DNA of 64,000 nt from Lichenostomus cassidix (Eukaryota; Chordata; Aves; Passeriformes; Meliphagidae), in assembly GCA_008360975.2 (NCBI GenBank), contig CM039210.1, positions 23,645,007-23,709,006 on the forward strand. The letters are read 5' to 3'. The position numbers and the translations under genes are program-made. Position 1 is the stretch's first letter, and every line of letters begins with the position of its first letter. The notes beneath the pieces were generated by a model that had not been told where the DNA came from, ran no database searches, and worked only from the letters and a program-made list of their open reading frames with translations. Positions 50,511 to 61,320 of this stretch are shown piece after piece.

Positions 50511-50994
50511 TGTATTGGTTTGAAAACAAACCAGTGGGAGATCGCAAGTCAGGATTAAAATTTAATAGGAAAAATTAAAAATAAGTGAAATAATACAAGA
50601 AAAAGCACTGGCAAAGTCAGATACAACCTGACACCCTGTTAGTTAGGGTTGTGGTAGCAGTCCAAATGAAGTAGTTCAGTTGAAGTGGTGATCCTATGGA
50701 AGGTCAAGTCTCCAGCTGAAGGTCCAGTGGTAGCTCTTATCCTCTGGGAACCCAGTAGACAAGGCTAACTTAGGCAGTTCTAAGGCCAGGTTATATCTAG
50801 GTGGGAATGCTTGGCTCCTCCCTCCTGGGCGGAGCATCTCACAATAGGATGAGATAAGTCCATGAGTCATGCAGTGGTTTCTTGATGGGCCATTGTCTGT
50901 TATCAGGGGTGGGTCATAGCAGGAGATAACAGCTAATGGCCCACAGCTGGTGGTAATAGAATACTTAAATACATCTATATTGTAACCTAGGACA
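50511..50994 (-). repeat. Solo LTR, ERVL-G family, inverted
   Basis: About 484 bp, the reverse of the ERVL-G LTR: plus-strand TGTATTGGTTTGAAAAC to CCTAGGACA. Flanked by CTTG on both sides (50,507-50,510 and 50,995-50,998). More diverged from ERVL-G than its two LTRs are from each other. Confidence 0.9.
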
Positions 50995-51044
50995 CTTGTT
51001 AGAATAAGAATCCATTCATTAGTAAAAGAATTTACTAATTTTAT

Positions 51045-51740
51045 AGAAAAGGGGGGACTGATTTAGGGGGACTAGAAGTTACTAATTTACGGGAACTAGA
51101 AGCTGAATAATAACCTTCTGGAACTGATTTAGAAGGCCAGAGGTTGGATAATGATTTACTAAGAGCTGCTTGCTGAAGACAATGTATCATTTACTTAATG
51201 ATTTTGTGCCTACCTAGTAACGGGGAGGATACAGAGAAGAAAGCCAAATAATTGAGAAAAATTACTGAGTGTGACTGAACATCCTTCTCTCAGACCCCAG
51301 AACTGGTACAAGTTAGTTCTAAGGTTTGGATTTGGACCAAGAACCAAGAGAGCATGCGCAAGGAGACAAGGTGAAGAGTTCATCCTGAGGAAGACTACTG
51401 ACTTTCTCCCTCATTTATCTTCGGGACCCTCACCCACAATTAATCCATGACACTGCGCTTGTGCAAGCATATTTAAATGAACTTTGAATTCTTATAATAC
51501 GAAGTGGGGATAAGTAATGAATATGTATAGGGGCTTTGTGTAACTTCATGCATATGTCACCTGTAATCTAATATGAACCTAGTGAAGTGCTGCTGACGGT
51601 GTGCATGCCTTTGGAGGAGCTACCCCCCATGCACCCCAGCTGGAATAAACACATACCTATTTCATAACTAATCCATGACTTAATATGAAGTTTAACAAGG
51701 TCAATTCTGGATTCTGCACCTGGGATGGGGCAATCCTAGA
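51045..51740 (+). repeat. Probable ERV-F 3' LTR with polypurine tract
   Basis: AGAAAAGGGGGGACTGA near 51,045 is a polypurine tract followed by TGATTTAGGGGG, a likely LTR start (about 51,059). A TATA-like GTATAGGG lies near 51,517 and AATAAA near 51,645. The end is not fixed; a TGGGGCA near 51,734 is a guess. No 5' partner is in view to test this. Confidence 0.55.
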
Positions 51741-52600
51741 AACACGTAGAGACTGAGGAACGAGATGTTGGAGAGCCAGAAGAGTAACCAGGGGGCCTGT
51801 CCCTTCATTCAGGAAGGTGGGGGTGATTGGGTCCCTTGAAGAGTCAGAGAACACTCATGCAGAGCCTCTTTCTCTTTTCATTCTTGCCGGGCTGCAAAGA
51901 AAGTTGCTTCTCTGAGCTAAGGGCAAATTTCACAAATACCTAGCTGTAGCTCCAAGGTGAGACTGGCAGGGTCAGGACTGCCAGTTTCAGTGACTGTCAG
52001 GACCGCTTCTTCACCCCTCTTCCCCCACCCCCTGTACCCTCAGATGATTGGCTCTGTATCTCTATATCTAGGAGAACCTAGAGTCTCTCTTCCTCTTTCA
52101 CTCCTGGACCCCTTCAGAAATAAACCTCTGGAATATTCAGTTGATTGAGCACTCTGGGTTCTTTGTCTCTGGTAATGCATGAGCTATCCAGCTCCCTGGG
52201 TCAGTGTGTGTTTGTGCCTTCCACCGACTCGGGTGTGAGAGGGTCTTCCTGCAGAGCACCAAGGAAATGCTGGCCGAAGTGATCTCTCAAAAGCCATAGA
52301 AACACTTTCAGTAAACGCGTAGGCCTAGTCCACTCCACCACCTCCCTTCTGCATTAGCCATCTTGGGGGATTTCTTTGTTCCTGAGGAGTTCATGGTATT
52401 AAACATCTATGTATCTAGTGTTTATTACTGTTATCTTGGTTGTTGCTATTTGGTTTTATAGTAAAGTGGTTTTTTGGTTTTTTTTTACTTATATCTTCTC
52501 ACATTCATCTCTCCTCATCGTAAGCCAAATCATTGGCATTGATGTCAACGAAAGAAGGAAAACAGTGCATCAGGTGACTCCCCAACTCTGGCAATATGGA
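51741..52600. other. Unassigned, with a possible LTR fragment
   Basis: No gene seen. About 52,010-52,200 has AATAAA (near 52,119) and a pyrimidine-rich lead, like the 3' half of an LTR, but no second copy or clean ends. The rest is not recognisable. Confidence 0.4.
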
Positions 52601-54640
52601 GATCGTCCTTTTTCCTCCCCACCGACCTGCACCTCAGCCATGGAAAGACCATCCAAGACTGTAGACAGACTCAAAAGATTTGAGCAATTAGAGAGGAAAT
52701 GTCCCATGCTCCCACTAGTACAGACCAGTCTCTGCTATTGGGAGCAAGAGCCTCCCTGCTCGAGAGAGAGGGTCCACACCATGAGGTAACCTGTGCTTTT
52801 ACCTGCATGGCCACGGAGAGGACATGAGGAAGTGGGATGGAAACCCTACATCTGCTCTGGCAGCATGGATACATGAGTCGAAAGGAAGGACAACCACTGC
52901 AGAAAATTCCTCAGGGATAAATGCTGCTGCAGTTTCCAGTGGGCAAGTCCTCAGACAGAATAGGAGGGCTGATGTTACTTCTGATCCTCTTGAAGGGACC
53001 TCCAGGTCATATTTACAAAAAGTGAGTGAGTACTATGACCAGAACTAGAGGAGCCCTGCCTCTAGCCAGGTGGAGGAAAAGGACAATTGGATCTAATGGA
53101 CTGTGTGGATCCAATGGCCTGGCACATCAGACCCACAAGAGTAAAAGGCTTTAGTTGACACCAGTGCACAATGTACCCTGATGCCATCGAGATATGTAGG
53201 GGCAGAATCCATTTCTATTTCTGGGGTGACAGGGGGATCCCAACACCTGACTGTACTGGAAGCTGAAGTGAACTTGCCTGGGAACAAATGGCAAAGAAAC
53301 TCCATTGTGACTGGCCTAGATGCCCCATGTATCCCTGGCAGATATTACCTCAGGAGAGGGTATTTCAAGGACCTGAAAGGGCATCGTTGGGCTCTGGGGA
53401 TAGCTGCTGTGGAGACAGAGGGCTGAATACCTTGCCTGGTCTCTCAGAGGATCCTTTTGCTGTGGGACTGCCAAGGGTCAAAGAACAACAGGTACCCATC
53501 GCTACCACAACAGTGCACCGTTGACAATATCGCACCAACTGGGACTCTATGACCCCCATTCATAAAATGATTCATGAACTGGAGAGCCAGGGAGTGGTCA
53601 GCAAGTGTCACTCAGCCTTTAATAGTCCTATATGGCCAGTGCGTAAGTCCAATGGAGCGTGGAAACTGGCAGTAGACTATTGTGTCCTGAACGAAATCAC
53701 AGCACCACTGAGTGCTGCTGTGCTGGACATGCTGGAACTTCAGTATGAACTGAAGTCCAATGCAGCAAAGTGGTGCCACCATTGACATTGCCAATGCATT
53801 TTTCTCCATTCTTTTAGCAGCAGAGTGTAGGCCACAGTTTGCTTTCATCTGGAGGGGCATTCAATACACCTGAAATTGACAGCCCAAGGTGTGGAAGCAC
53901 AGCCCTACTATTTGCCATGGACTGATCTAGACTGCACTGGAAAAGGGTGAGGCTCCAGAACACTTGCAATACATTGATGACATCATTGTGGGGGGCAACA
54001 CGGCAGAGGAAGTTTTTGTGAAGGGGGAGAAGATGATCCAGATTCTTCTGAAGGCCAGTTTTGCAATAAAGGAAAGTAAGGTCAAAGGACGTGCCCAGGA
54101 AATTCAATTTTGAGGAGTAAAATGGCAAGATGGATGTCATTAGATTCCAATGGATGTGGTCAACAAGATAGCTGATATGTCCCCACTGACCAGCAAGAAG
54201 GAAACAGAAGCTTTCCTAGGTGCTGAGGGTTTTTGGAGGATGCATATTCCAGATTACAGTCAGATTGCAAGCCCTCTCTATATGACATGGAAGAAGAATG
54301 ATTTTAAGTGTGGTCCTGAACAAGGTTTTGAACTAATTAAAAGGGAGATTTTTTATGCAGCAGCCCTTGGGCCAGTCAGGACAGGACAAGATGGGAAAAA
54401 TGTGCTCTACACCACATCTGGGGAGAATGGTCCTTCCTGGAATCTCTGGCAAAAATTACCCGGGGAGACCTGAGGATGACCACTGGTGTTGTAGAGTCGG
54501 AGATACAAATGGAATGGGGAAACACGATGTGTATCTCAAGGGGATTTGATTTTTGGGTGAGAACAGTCTGTAATGTTGAATTGTATAATATTGGTTGCTG
54601 AATGACATTGCCACTCTGTGCCATAACTACCATGGACAAT
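52600..54640 (+). pseudogene. pol: ERVL-H: gag end and pol, deleted
   Basis: Starts within the conserved gag tail (REREGP-like region near 52,760, then GHGEDMRKWD). Gag stop TAG 53,046-53,048 lies in a hairpin. Protease and RT follow to about 54,475, in several frames with stops; DTSAQCTLMP-like coding and LQYIDDIIVGG are visible. At 54,480-54,510 the sequence jumps from the connection (PGET then ACC TGA GGA) directly to the last codons of integrase (NGETRCVSQGDLIFG), so most of RNase H and integrase is deleted. Its 5' half, LTR and primer site are missing. Confidence 0.87.
53045..53065 (+). promoter_or_regulatory. ERVL-H gag-pol stop codon hairpin
   Basis: CTAGAGG (53,045-53,051) and CCTCTAG (53,059-53,065), loop AGCCCTG; gag TAG at 53,046-53,048. 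It survives intact though the surrounding gene is decayed. Confidence 0.65.
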
Positions 54641-55440
54641 GAGGATGGACTGCTTCAGATACACCCATTGTGAGCTCCTGATGCAGCTTGCAATGAGCTG
54701 ACAGCACACCAGCCCTCCTGCCCTGGAAGACATCAAGGATAGATAGGACCCATAGCCAGAGATGAAATGAACTCAACTGACATCTTGGAGGGATGGCCAT
54801 TGACTATGGAAATGATACCTGTGTGTATATAAATATATACATAGAGAGAGAGAGAAAGAGTTGGAAGGTGGTAATGACCTGGTTCTGGCCAGGTTAGGGT
54901 TAATTTTTGCAGTAGCCAGGAGAGAGCATTGCTTGGACCTAGAGGTTATTCTATACCACCTTGTTGGGGAAGATGAAATAGGATGGTTACTGAAGGTAAT
55001 CCCTTCTTGATAGAACAATGCCCTCTGCCCAGGCAAATCCAAAGGTCAGAAGCAGACCCTGCCTGCCTGGTGGAGATCCCAAAAAGCAGGTTTTTTAAGG
55101 TTTGAAACATCACCCCATATGGTAATGTGATGATTCTTATAGGTTGTATGTAAATGCTGTAGGGTTTGTAGCTTGTCTTTGATTGGTTAAAGGGAATTAG
55201 AATATTCAACAGAGAAGACGATTTATTGCATTGTAAACAGCAAATCGCCCTCTTTTACTCTCTTCTTTCTGCTCTTTTTCTCTCCCTCTCTCTCTCCCTT
55301 TCCACTGGCCTGTTTTGAGCTGCGTCTTGCAGCTCAACAGGCTTCTCACACCCAAGCTATTTCACAATAAACCCTCATGCTCTGAAGCTCATCTTTGGAG
55401 ATCTCTTGTCTCTATTTTTACCCCCATAGCTAAACCCCAC
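54641..55440 (+). repeat. Probable ERVL-H 3' untranslated region and 3' LTR
   Basis: After a 220-base spacer with an AG-rich run (54,840-54,870), an LTR probably begins near 54,871-54,876 (TGGTAATGACC). It contains CCAGGTTAGGGTTAATTT, a CT-rich run near 55,280 and AATAAA near 55,366. The end, near 55,430, is uncertain. No 5' copy is present for comparison. Confidence 0.55.
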
Positions 55441-55623
55441 GGAGTTCCTTCCTTACACCACCTCATGTCATTTCCAGAGGTTGTAGAAAGGGACTCTTGC
55501 AGGGAGAAGGGGTTCCTTCTGGTTGAGCAAGTGTGGCAGATTGAGCGGTGGGGCAACGCTGGTTCTGAGCTGTTAGGAGCTGTTTGGGTAACACTGGTCA
55601 TGAGCCACAGGCAATGGTGGAGT
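55441..55623. other. Spacer before ERV-I
   Basis: Short stretch between ERVL-H and ERV-I without recognisable features. It would hold the left target duplication of ERV-I, which cannot be tested because the 3' end of ERV-I is not found. Confidence 0.4.
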
Positions 55624-55878
55624 TGTGGCTAGCGCAGGTCTTTCCCATGAGAATTCTTTTTTTGTTTTATAAATAAAGTTTGGATGTTATTAAAAACAGT
55701 GTCCCAAGATCTGGACGGTGCAGGCCTGGCCAATCAGGCCTAGGGGGAGGTGTCTGACTGACCAATCTGGGTGACTTTTGAAAACTCTATATATATGATG
55801 AAATCAAAACAATAAAGGTCTTTCCTCCTTGCCACTGAGAACTGACCTCTTTACTCTGCTAGCTGCTCAACAGCGACA
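55624..55878 (+). repeat. ERV-I 5' LTR (family LTR-I)
   Basis: 255 bp, TGTGGCTAGCGCAG to CAACAGCGACA, TATA (CTATATATATG) and AATAAA about 20 bases apart. Three solo copies of the family lie at 2,829, 36,686 and 63,545. Confidence 0.92.
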
Positions 55879-55880
55879 TC

Positions 55881-55898
55881 TGGTGACCACCGACATGT
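55881..55898 (+). promoter_or_regulatory. ERV-I primer-binding site, tRNA-Trp-like
   Basis: TGGTGACCACCGACATG, two bases after the LTR; the tRNA-Trp complement with two changes. Compare the cleaner site of ERV-D at 26,137. Confidence 0.75.
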
Positions 55899-55969
55899 AC
55901 TGCGCGCAGTTGCAGGCACGCGGCAGTCTTGCCCCCGGGCCCGGATCTCCCCCCTGCCTGCCCTGAGGC

Positions 55970-58154
55970 ATGGCTGATTCTGATACGGACATGGACCCCC
56001 CGTTCCTGCGGATGGGCTCTTGCAGGCCTTTCTGGAGGTCTCTGAGGATGGCCCCGCGTCCGATCAGTTGGCGCGGGTCGCTCGGGCCTTGTTGGAGTGG
56101 GTCGCGGGCCACATGTCCCGGGCCGTTTGGGATGTGGCGCTGGACTGTGAGTTTTGGTTCGTGGTCGGCCGTGCTCTGGCCATGGAGTGGATGCGGGGAG
56201 ACAGGTCTACGGTCTGCTTCCATGGGGTTTGGAGAGACATTTGGGATGCTTTGGAAGGGCAGGCGTTCTGTGACTCGCAGCTATGGGCTTCTACAGACGT
56301 GGGATCCCTGCTCTCGGCCGTGGGGCAGAGCGTGAAGGATGCGCCGACCCAGATGGATTCTGACGTCCCGTCCCTGGCGGCGGATGCTGCCGCGAGGCCT
56401 CAGTATGTTTCTCCAGCTGATCTACCTAAGCGCACTTATGTCCACCCGACGGAGCAGCTGGCCGGGTTGTTGCAGAATGGAGGGCCGTGGGTCGGCTCTG
56501 ACGCGGCCGCCACGCAGGTTCCCCCACCCTTGCCGCCGCAGAGTGCGCAGCCTCAGAACCCCCCCCTCCCCTGCGGAATGGCGCCGGGCTGCACCTCCCC
56601 CATGGGCAGCCGGGATGCGCGGCTGGGGCTGGCGGGGTGGGGGTGGGAAGTGCTGCGGAGGACTGGGAGTCGCAGCTGCTCGCTCTGGCTGCTTGCCAGC
56701 CGCTTGCAGCTGCGGGGGTTCCGGTTCCCGATCTGCCGGTGGTTTCGGCCGGCGCGCGGGTTTCCGCGCAGGCAGCGGCTGGCTCGGGAGAGGCCGGCGT
56801 TTTGCCGGGCACGGCTGGCGCGGCACTGGCGCAGCCCCAGGCTGCGGTGGCCGCGGGTGCGGCCGATTCCGTGGCGTCGGGGCCGTGCGAGCTGACGCCG
56901 GCTCGGCAGCTGGCTGCGGCTGGTGTCTCGCGGTCGGGGTCGTTCCCTGGGGCGGTCGTGGAGCCGGAAGGGCAGCCGCCAGCGGGCGGCGCTTCCGCTG
57001 CAGGGACTTTGCTTGGCGTTCCCGCGAGTGCGGGGCAAGCCCGGCTCCCCTGCGGCTCGGCGGACGCGGCGGTCTTTCCTCCGCTTTCGTTTTTCCATGA
57101 TTTACTGGCCGAAGTGACTGAAATTCGGCAGCGGATGGAGGTCTGCTCCTGCAAGCCCCACGGTCCATGTGGGGCTGGCCCGGGAGTCCATCCCCCAGGT
57201 CCCCGGATGGGGTCTGGACTTCCTGGCGGCCCGGCGGCCGGTCTGGTGCCGGCGGCGCGGGGGCGCTTTGGCCCTGGGCAGGTGCCGGTTCCTCTGCCGG
57301 GTTCTGTGGCAAGTGAGGCCCTGGCGCAGTGTACTGGCGCTGTGCCGGCGGGCTTGGCAAGCGCGCCTGGTGGCATGCTGGTGACGCCGCCGTCTCCCTG
57401 CCCCTCCCCCATCCCAGTCACTGCACAGTTTCTTAGCGCGGACGCTGCCTCCGGCCAGTCTCTGTCCTTTGTGGTGGGCAGTGCTGGTTGCAAGCCCTGC
57501 TCAGACGACTCAGACAGTGATGAGGAAGGTATTCTTCCTCCTGGGCGGAGGCTCGCGCGGGCGACAAAAAAGAAAAGGCATTGGGCTCTGACTAACCCTT
57601 GGAGATGCCGCAATGGCGTGGGGATTTTTCGCCCGCCTGACTCCCTGCAGTTCTGGGAATCAGTCAAGCAGGGTGCGCTGGAGGCAGGAGACTGGGGCCT
57701 TATAGAAAGGATTGGATTGCCCAAACAGAGGGAGGGGTGCAAACCTGCTGTGGCAGGTTCGGATGGTGGTGGCTTCCCACAAGGGGGTGTTCAGGCTTTT
57801 CCAGTGTATGTGCCTGGCCCAGATGCCATGGACACAAGGAACAGCCAATCCACCATCGCATGGCGGTTCACAAATGATTTGGCAACCAAGGTAGCAACAT
57901 TTGGTTTGTCTTCTCCAGTCGTGATGCAACTTCTTAGAGTGATAAATAGTGATTTGCTTGCTCCATTTGATATTATGTATCTGGCTCAGGTGCTGTTTCA
58001 CCCCATGCAGTACGGTGCCTTTGAGGACAATTGGAAAGCACTGGTTGAGGATCAGCTGAAGAAAAATGCGTCCTTGCCTGCCGAGGACCCTAGGCGCATG
58101 GTTGGGGCTGATGTCCTCATGGGTAAGGGACCCTTTACTAACTCCAACGTTTAA
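55970..58154 (+). pseudogene. gag: ERV-I gag: matrix to capsid
   Basis: The likely start is ATG 55,970, with a frame change within the first 50 bases to the frame 56,020-56,895 (matrix-like: WVAGHMSRAVWDVAL, FHGVWRDIWDALEG). A second change leads to the frame 56,637-58,154, which carries a Pro/Ala/Gly-rich linker, an acidic segment (CSDDSDSDEEG) and a class II capsid (FPVYVPGPDAM; WRFTNDLATKVATFGLSSP; LLAPFDIMYLAQVL). It ends at an in-frame TAA 58,152-58,154, after which the same frame goes on. Very GC-rich from 56,000 to 57,500. Confidence 0.83.
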
Positions 58155-58703
58155 GCTGCCTGGGATCCTTGGATCCTGGAGCAAGCCCAACAGCTCGGTA
58201 TGGGAGCCATTTTGAAAACTATTGAGATAGTTGCCCCGCAAACATGGTGTACGAAAATACAGCAGGGGCAGTCTGAACTTTACCTGACATTTATTGAGAG
58301 GCTGGCAGCAGCTTTGGAAAAACAGATTGATGATCAGTCCACGAGGCAGATTCTGATGAAACATTTGGCAAGAGACAATGCCAATGACGAGTGTAGGAGG
58401 ATCATCAATGCCCTACCAGGCGATCCTTCTGTTGGAGATATGATGCGAGCTTGCGCCAGGGTGCAATCAGAAACTCAGGGGAAGTCCGCCTTGGCTGCAT
58501 TTTTGTCCTCAGATCAGGGACCCACTGATCAAGAAAAAAAACTGCCCAAATCTGGGAACAAACAGAAACGGGTCAAATCTAAACAGAAAGAAAATTCAGA
58601 GAAGAAGGGAAATTCAGGGACCGAGACTCCTCAATGTAAGAGGTGTGGTAGGCCAGGTCACACTTCAGACTACTGCAGGTCGCGGTACCATGCAGGTGGT
58701 TGA
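58155..58703 (+). pseudogene. gag: ERV-I gag: capsid C-terminus and nucleocapsid
   Basis: Same frame as the upstream capsid. The major homology region is clear (QGQSELYLTFIERL), then KHLARDNANDECRRIINALP, a Lys-rich segment and one CCHC knuckle (CKRCGRPGHTSDYC). It stops at 58,701. The following dUTPase-like frame overlaps by a few bases in another phase, which fits ribosomal frameshifting between gag and pro in class II viruses. Confidence 0.88.
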
Positions 58704-59518
58704 CCCCTGTCGGGAAACGTGAAGAGGGGTGCAAAAAGGGGGATTTGCCTCCCATCACATCAGTTCCCCCAGAACAGGGTGATGGCCCAGGCTTACCCGG
58801 TCAATGTGGAAGAGGCACCAAAGGCTCAGCCCGAGTCAATGCCTACACCGCAGCAACAGTCGTCTTAGAATCTGATGATGCCCACAGGGTTCCCTTGGAA
58901 GTGGATGGTTCCTTGGATCAGGGGACTGGTGCACTGCCCATAGCAGGGCCTGAGGCCACTAGCCAAGGGATCCTGGTTCTTCCAGAGTTCATAGATGCTG
59001 GTTTCAAGGGCCAAATTCACGCTATGGTTTCCACACCTGACCCCCCTGTCACCATTCCTGCAAACACTTGCCTTGCTCACTTGTTGACTTGTGAGTCTTC
59101 TGTTCCCAGGGTAGACCAGCAAGCAGGCGGAGGTGACGGCACTGAACTGCCAGGGCTTCCACCGGTCTACTGGGCTGCATCTATCTCCAATGAGTCACCA
59201 CAGATGACATGTACCCTCATCATGTCGAAAGCACGTCCGCATCGAATACGGGTCTGAGGTTTGATCGATACAGGTGCTGATGCAATGATCCTTTCCGCCG
59301 CTTCGTGGCCTCCTACGTGGCCTTTGTGCCCAGTGGGACTGAATATCGCAGGGTTGGGAGGAACAACACAGAGTTGATTGAGTAAGCAACCTGTGTTGGT
59401 GAAGGATCCAGAGGGACACACGGCCTCCATTCAGCCTTATGTCACTCCAGCTCCAGTGAACCTCTGGGGATGGGACGTGTTGGCAGCTTGGGGGGTGCGG
59501 ATCACGACAAATTTTTAA
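58700..59518 (+). pseudogene. pro: ERV-I dUTPase-like domain and protease
   Basis: The frame 58,700-59,257 contains LPEFIDAGFKGQIHAMV and VTIPANTCLAHLL, which resemble the beta-barrel core of retroviral dUTPase (proviral dUTPases lower dUTP and lie before protease in betaretroviruses). Conserved catalytic motifs are not all visible, so activity is doubtful. A TGA at 59,255-59,257 precedes the protease active site GLIDTGADAMIL by a few codons; the C-terminal Gly-rich end (LWGWDVLAAWG) is near 59,465-59,500. Confidence 0.7.
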
Positions 59519-59549
59519 TAGGGGTCACTGTGTGCAAGGGCACACCGTA

Positions 59550-60400
59550 TTCCACACTATCTTTATGATGGCTGACCAAAACACCTATACGGGAACCACA
59601 GTGGCCCCTGCCAAAAGACAAGTTAGTTTCCCTTTGTCAGCTGGTTCAGGAGCAACTGAAACAGGGACACATTTAGCCTTCTACCAGTCCCTGGAACACC
59701 CCGGTTTTTGTAATTAAGAATAAATCGAGAAAATGGAGACTGTTGCAAGATCTCCAAAAAGTTAACACAGTGATGGAAAGTATGGGGAGCTTACAGCCTG
59801 GCATGCCTTCACCCACGATGATTCCCACAGAGTGGGAAATCTTGATTGTTGATTTGAAGGATTGTTTTTTCACAATCCCTTTGCACCCCAATGAAAGACC
59901 AAAATTTGCCTTTACTGTGCCTGCAATTAACAATGCTGAGCCTGTAAAGAGATTTCAATGGAAGGTGTTACCTCAGGGCATGAAAATAGCCCTACTATCT
60001 GTCAATGGTATGTCACTCAGGCCTTGTCCGGAATCCGTGAGCAGTTTCCTGAGGCATTCTGCTACCATTATATGGATGATATCCTGGTGGCAGCATCCAC
60101 CCAGGATGAGTTGCGGAGGTTACAGCCTCGACTGCTCTATGTCTTGCATTCCTATGGGTTGCAAGTTGCTCCGGAAAAGGTTCAACAACAGCCTCCTTGG
60201 AAATATTTGGGAGTCAAAATTTTGGATCGAACCATACAGCATCAAGAGGTGCAGTTCTCAGACACTATTAAGACTGAATGATGCCCAAAAGTTGCTAGGC
60301 ATCATCAACTGGTTATGTCCGTATTTGGGACTGACCAACGCACAACTTTCCCCACTTTTTAATATTTTAAAAGGGGGACTCTGACCTAAACTCACCTCGA
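59550..60400 (+). pseudogene. pol: ERV-I pol: reverse transcriptase
   Basis: RT N-terminus (QLKQGH, then STSPWNTPVFV-like coding in one phase) from about 59,600. The palm is in 59,743-60,384: [19 protein letters not shown], then KVLPQGMK. A frameshift near 59,980 moves the next part to 59,958-60,281, which has NSPTICQWYVTQAL and the intact active site [10 protein letters not shown] near 60,070. A second shift near 60,275 follows. Class II alpha/beta style. Confidence 0.88.
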
Positions 60401-60403
60401 CAA

Positions 60404-61320
60404 TTGACTCCCGAGGCGCGATGGATGCTGAATGAAGTGCAGCAAGCTGTTTCTGCTCATCAGGTTTATCGAGTAGATCCCTCTACTGATATCACTGTTT
60501 TCATTGCTGCTCCAGACCTCCATCCTACAGGTATCATTGGCCAGTGGAACAAACAATGGGATGATCCTTTGCACATCCTGGAATGGGTCTTTTTGCCCCA
60601 TCAGCCAAAAAAGACAGCACCCACATTGTTTGGATTGATAGCTTGCCTGATAACTAAATGCCGTTATCGGTGTTTACAATTGATGGCAGCAGATCCTGCA
60701 ACGATTGTTGTTCCGGTATCATGGGACAATTTTGAATGGAGTCTTGCTTATAGCACTCCCTTGCAAAGTGCACTGCAAAACTTTTCAGGGCAGATTGCTT
60801 ATCATCTGCCCAGCCACAAATTGCTGCAGCTGGCAAATTCAGTCAATCTTACATTGCGGCCAAAAACCAGCCGGGTGCCAGTTCACGGACCCACCGTCTT
60901 CACGGATGGTTCTGGGAAAACAGGAAAGGCCATTGTTACCTGGAAGGAAGGATCTGAATGGCAGGTGCTGAAAGGCCACGAGACAGGCTCTGCTCAACTG
61001 GTCGAATTGAAAGCAGTTGCCATGGCTTTTCAGCAGTTCTCTCAGGTGCCTTTGAACCTGGTCACTGATTCTGCTTATGTAGCAGACATAAGCGAACATT
61101 TGGATTGTTCACTTCTAAAAGAAGTCAGTAATGCGACTCTGTTCTCACTATTGCGAACCCTGTGGAAGGCGATTCAGGCTCGAGTGCATCCATATTATAT
61201 TCTGCACATTTGAAGCAACACCAAATTACCAGGTTTTATAACAGAAGGCAATGCCAGGGCTGACATGCTAGCCAACCCTGCATGGGTGGCACCTCAGCCT
61301 GACAAAATTGCATAAGCCAA
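60404..61320 (+). pseudogene. pol: ERV-I pol: connection and RNase H
   Basis: 269-codon frame: connection (WNKQWDDPLHILEWVFLPHQ), RNase H with VFTDGSGKTGKAIVTWK, the Glu in QLVELKAVAMAFQQF and the Asp in NLVTDSAYVADI. It stops at TGA 61,211-61,213 inside the last RNase H helix; EGNARADMLA-like coding continues after it. Catalytic residues are present. Confidence 0.88.

Larger units (their letters stand above)
36400..51740 (+). mobile_element. ERV-F: old class I element, 5'-truncated and multiply interrupted
   Basis: Capsid, nucleocapsid, protease, RT, RNase H, integrase, env and a probable 3' LTR in order on the plus strand, all broken by stops or frameshifts. Gamma-like domain order and sequence style. 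It is interrupted by LTRs at 36,686-36,958, 38,316-38,686, 49,784-50,362 and 50,511-50,994 and by the ERVL-G provirus at 41,822-47,801. The 5' LTR, primer site and matrix are not seen. Both ends are approximate. Confidence 0.85.

Noticed and set aside
56422..57742. Long antisense frames of 312 and 438 codons opposite ERV-I gag
   Set aside because: They lie in very GC-rich DNA where stop codons are rare, are Pro/Ala/Arg-rich without any domain, and oppose a recognisable gag.
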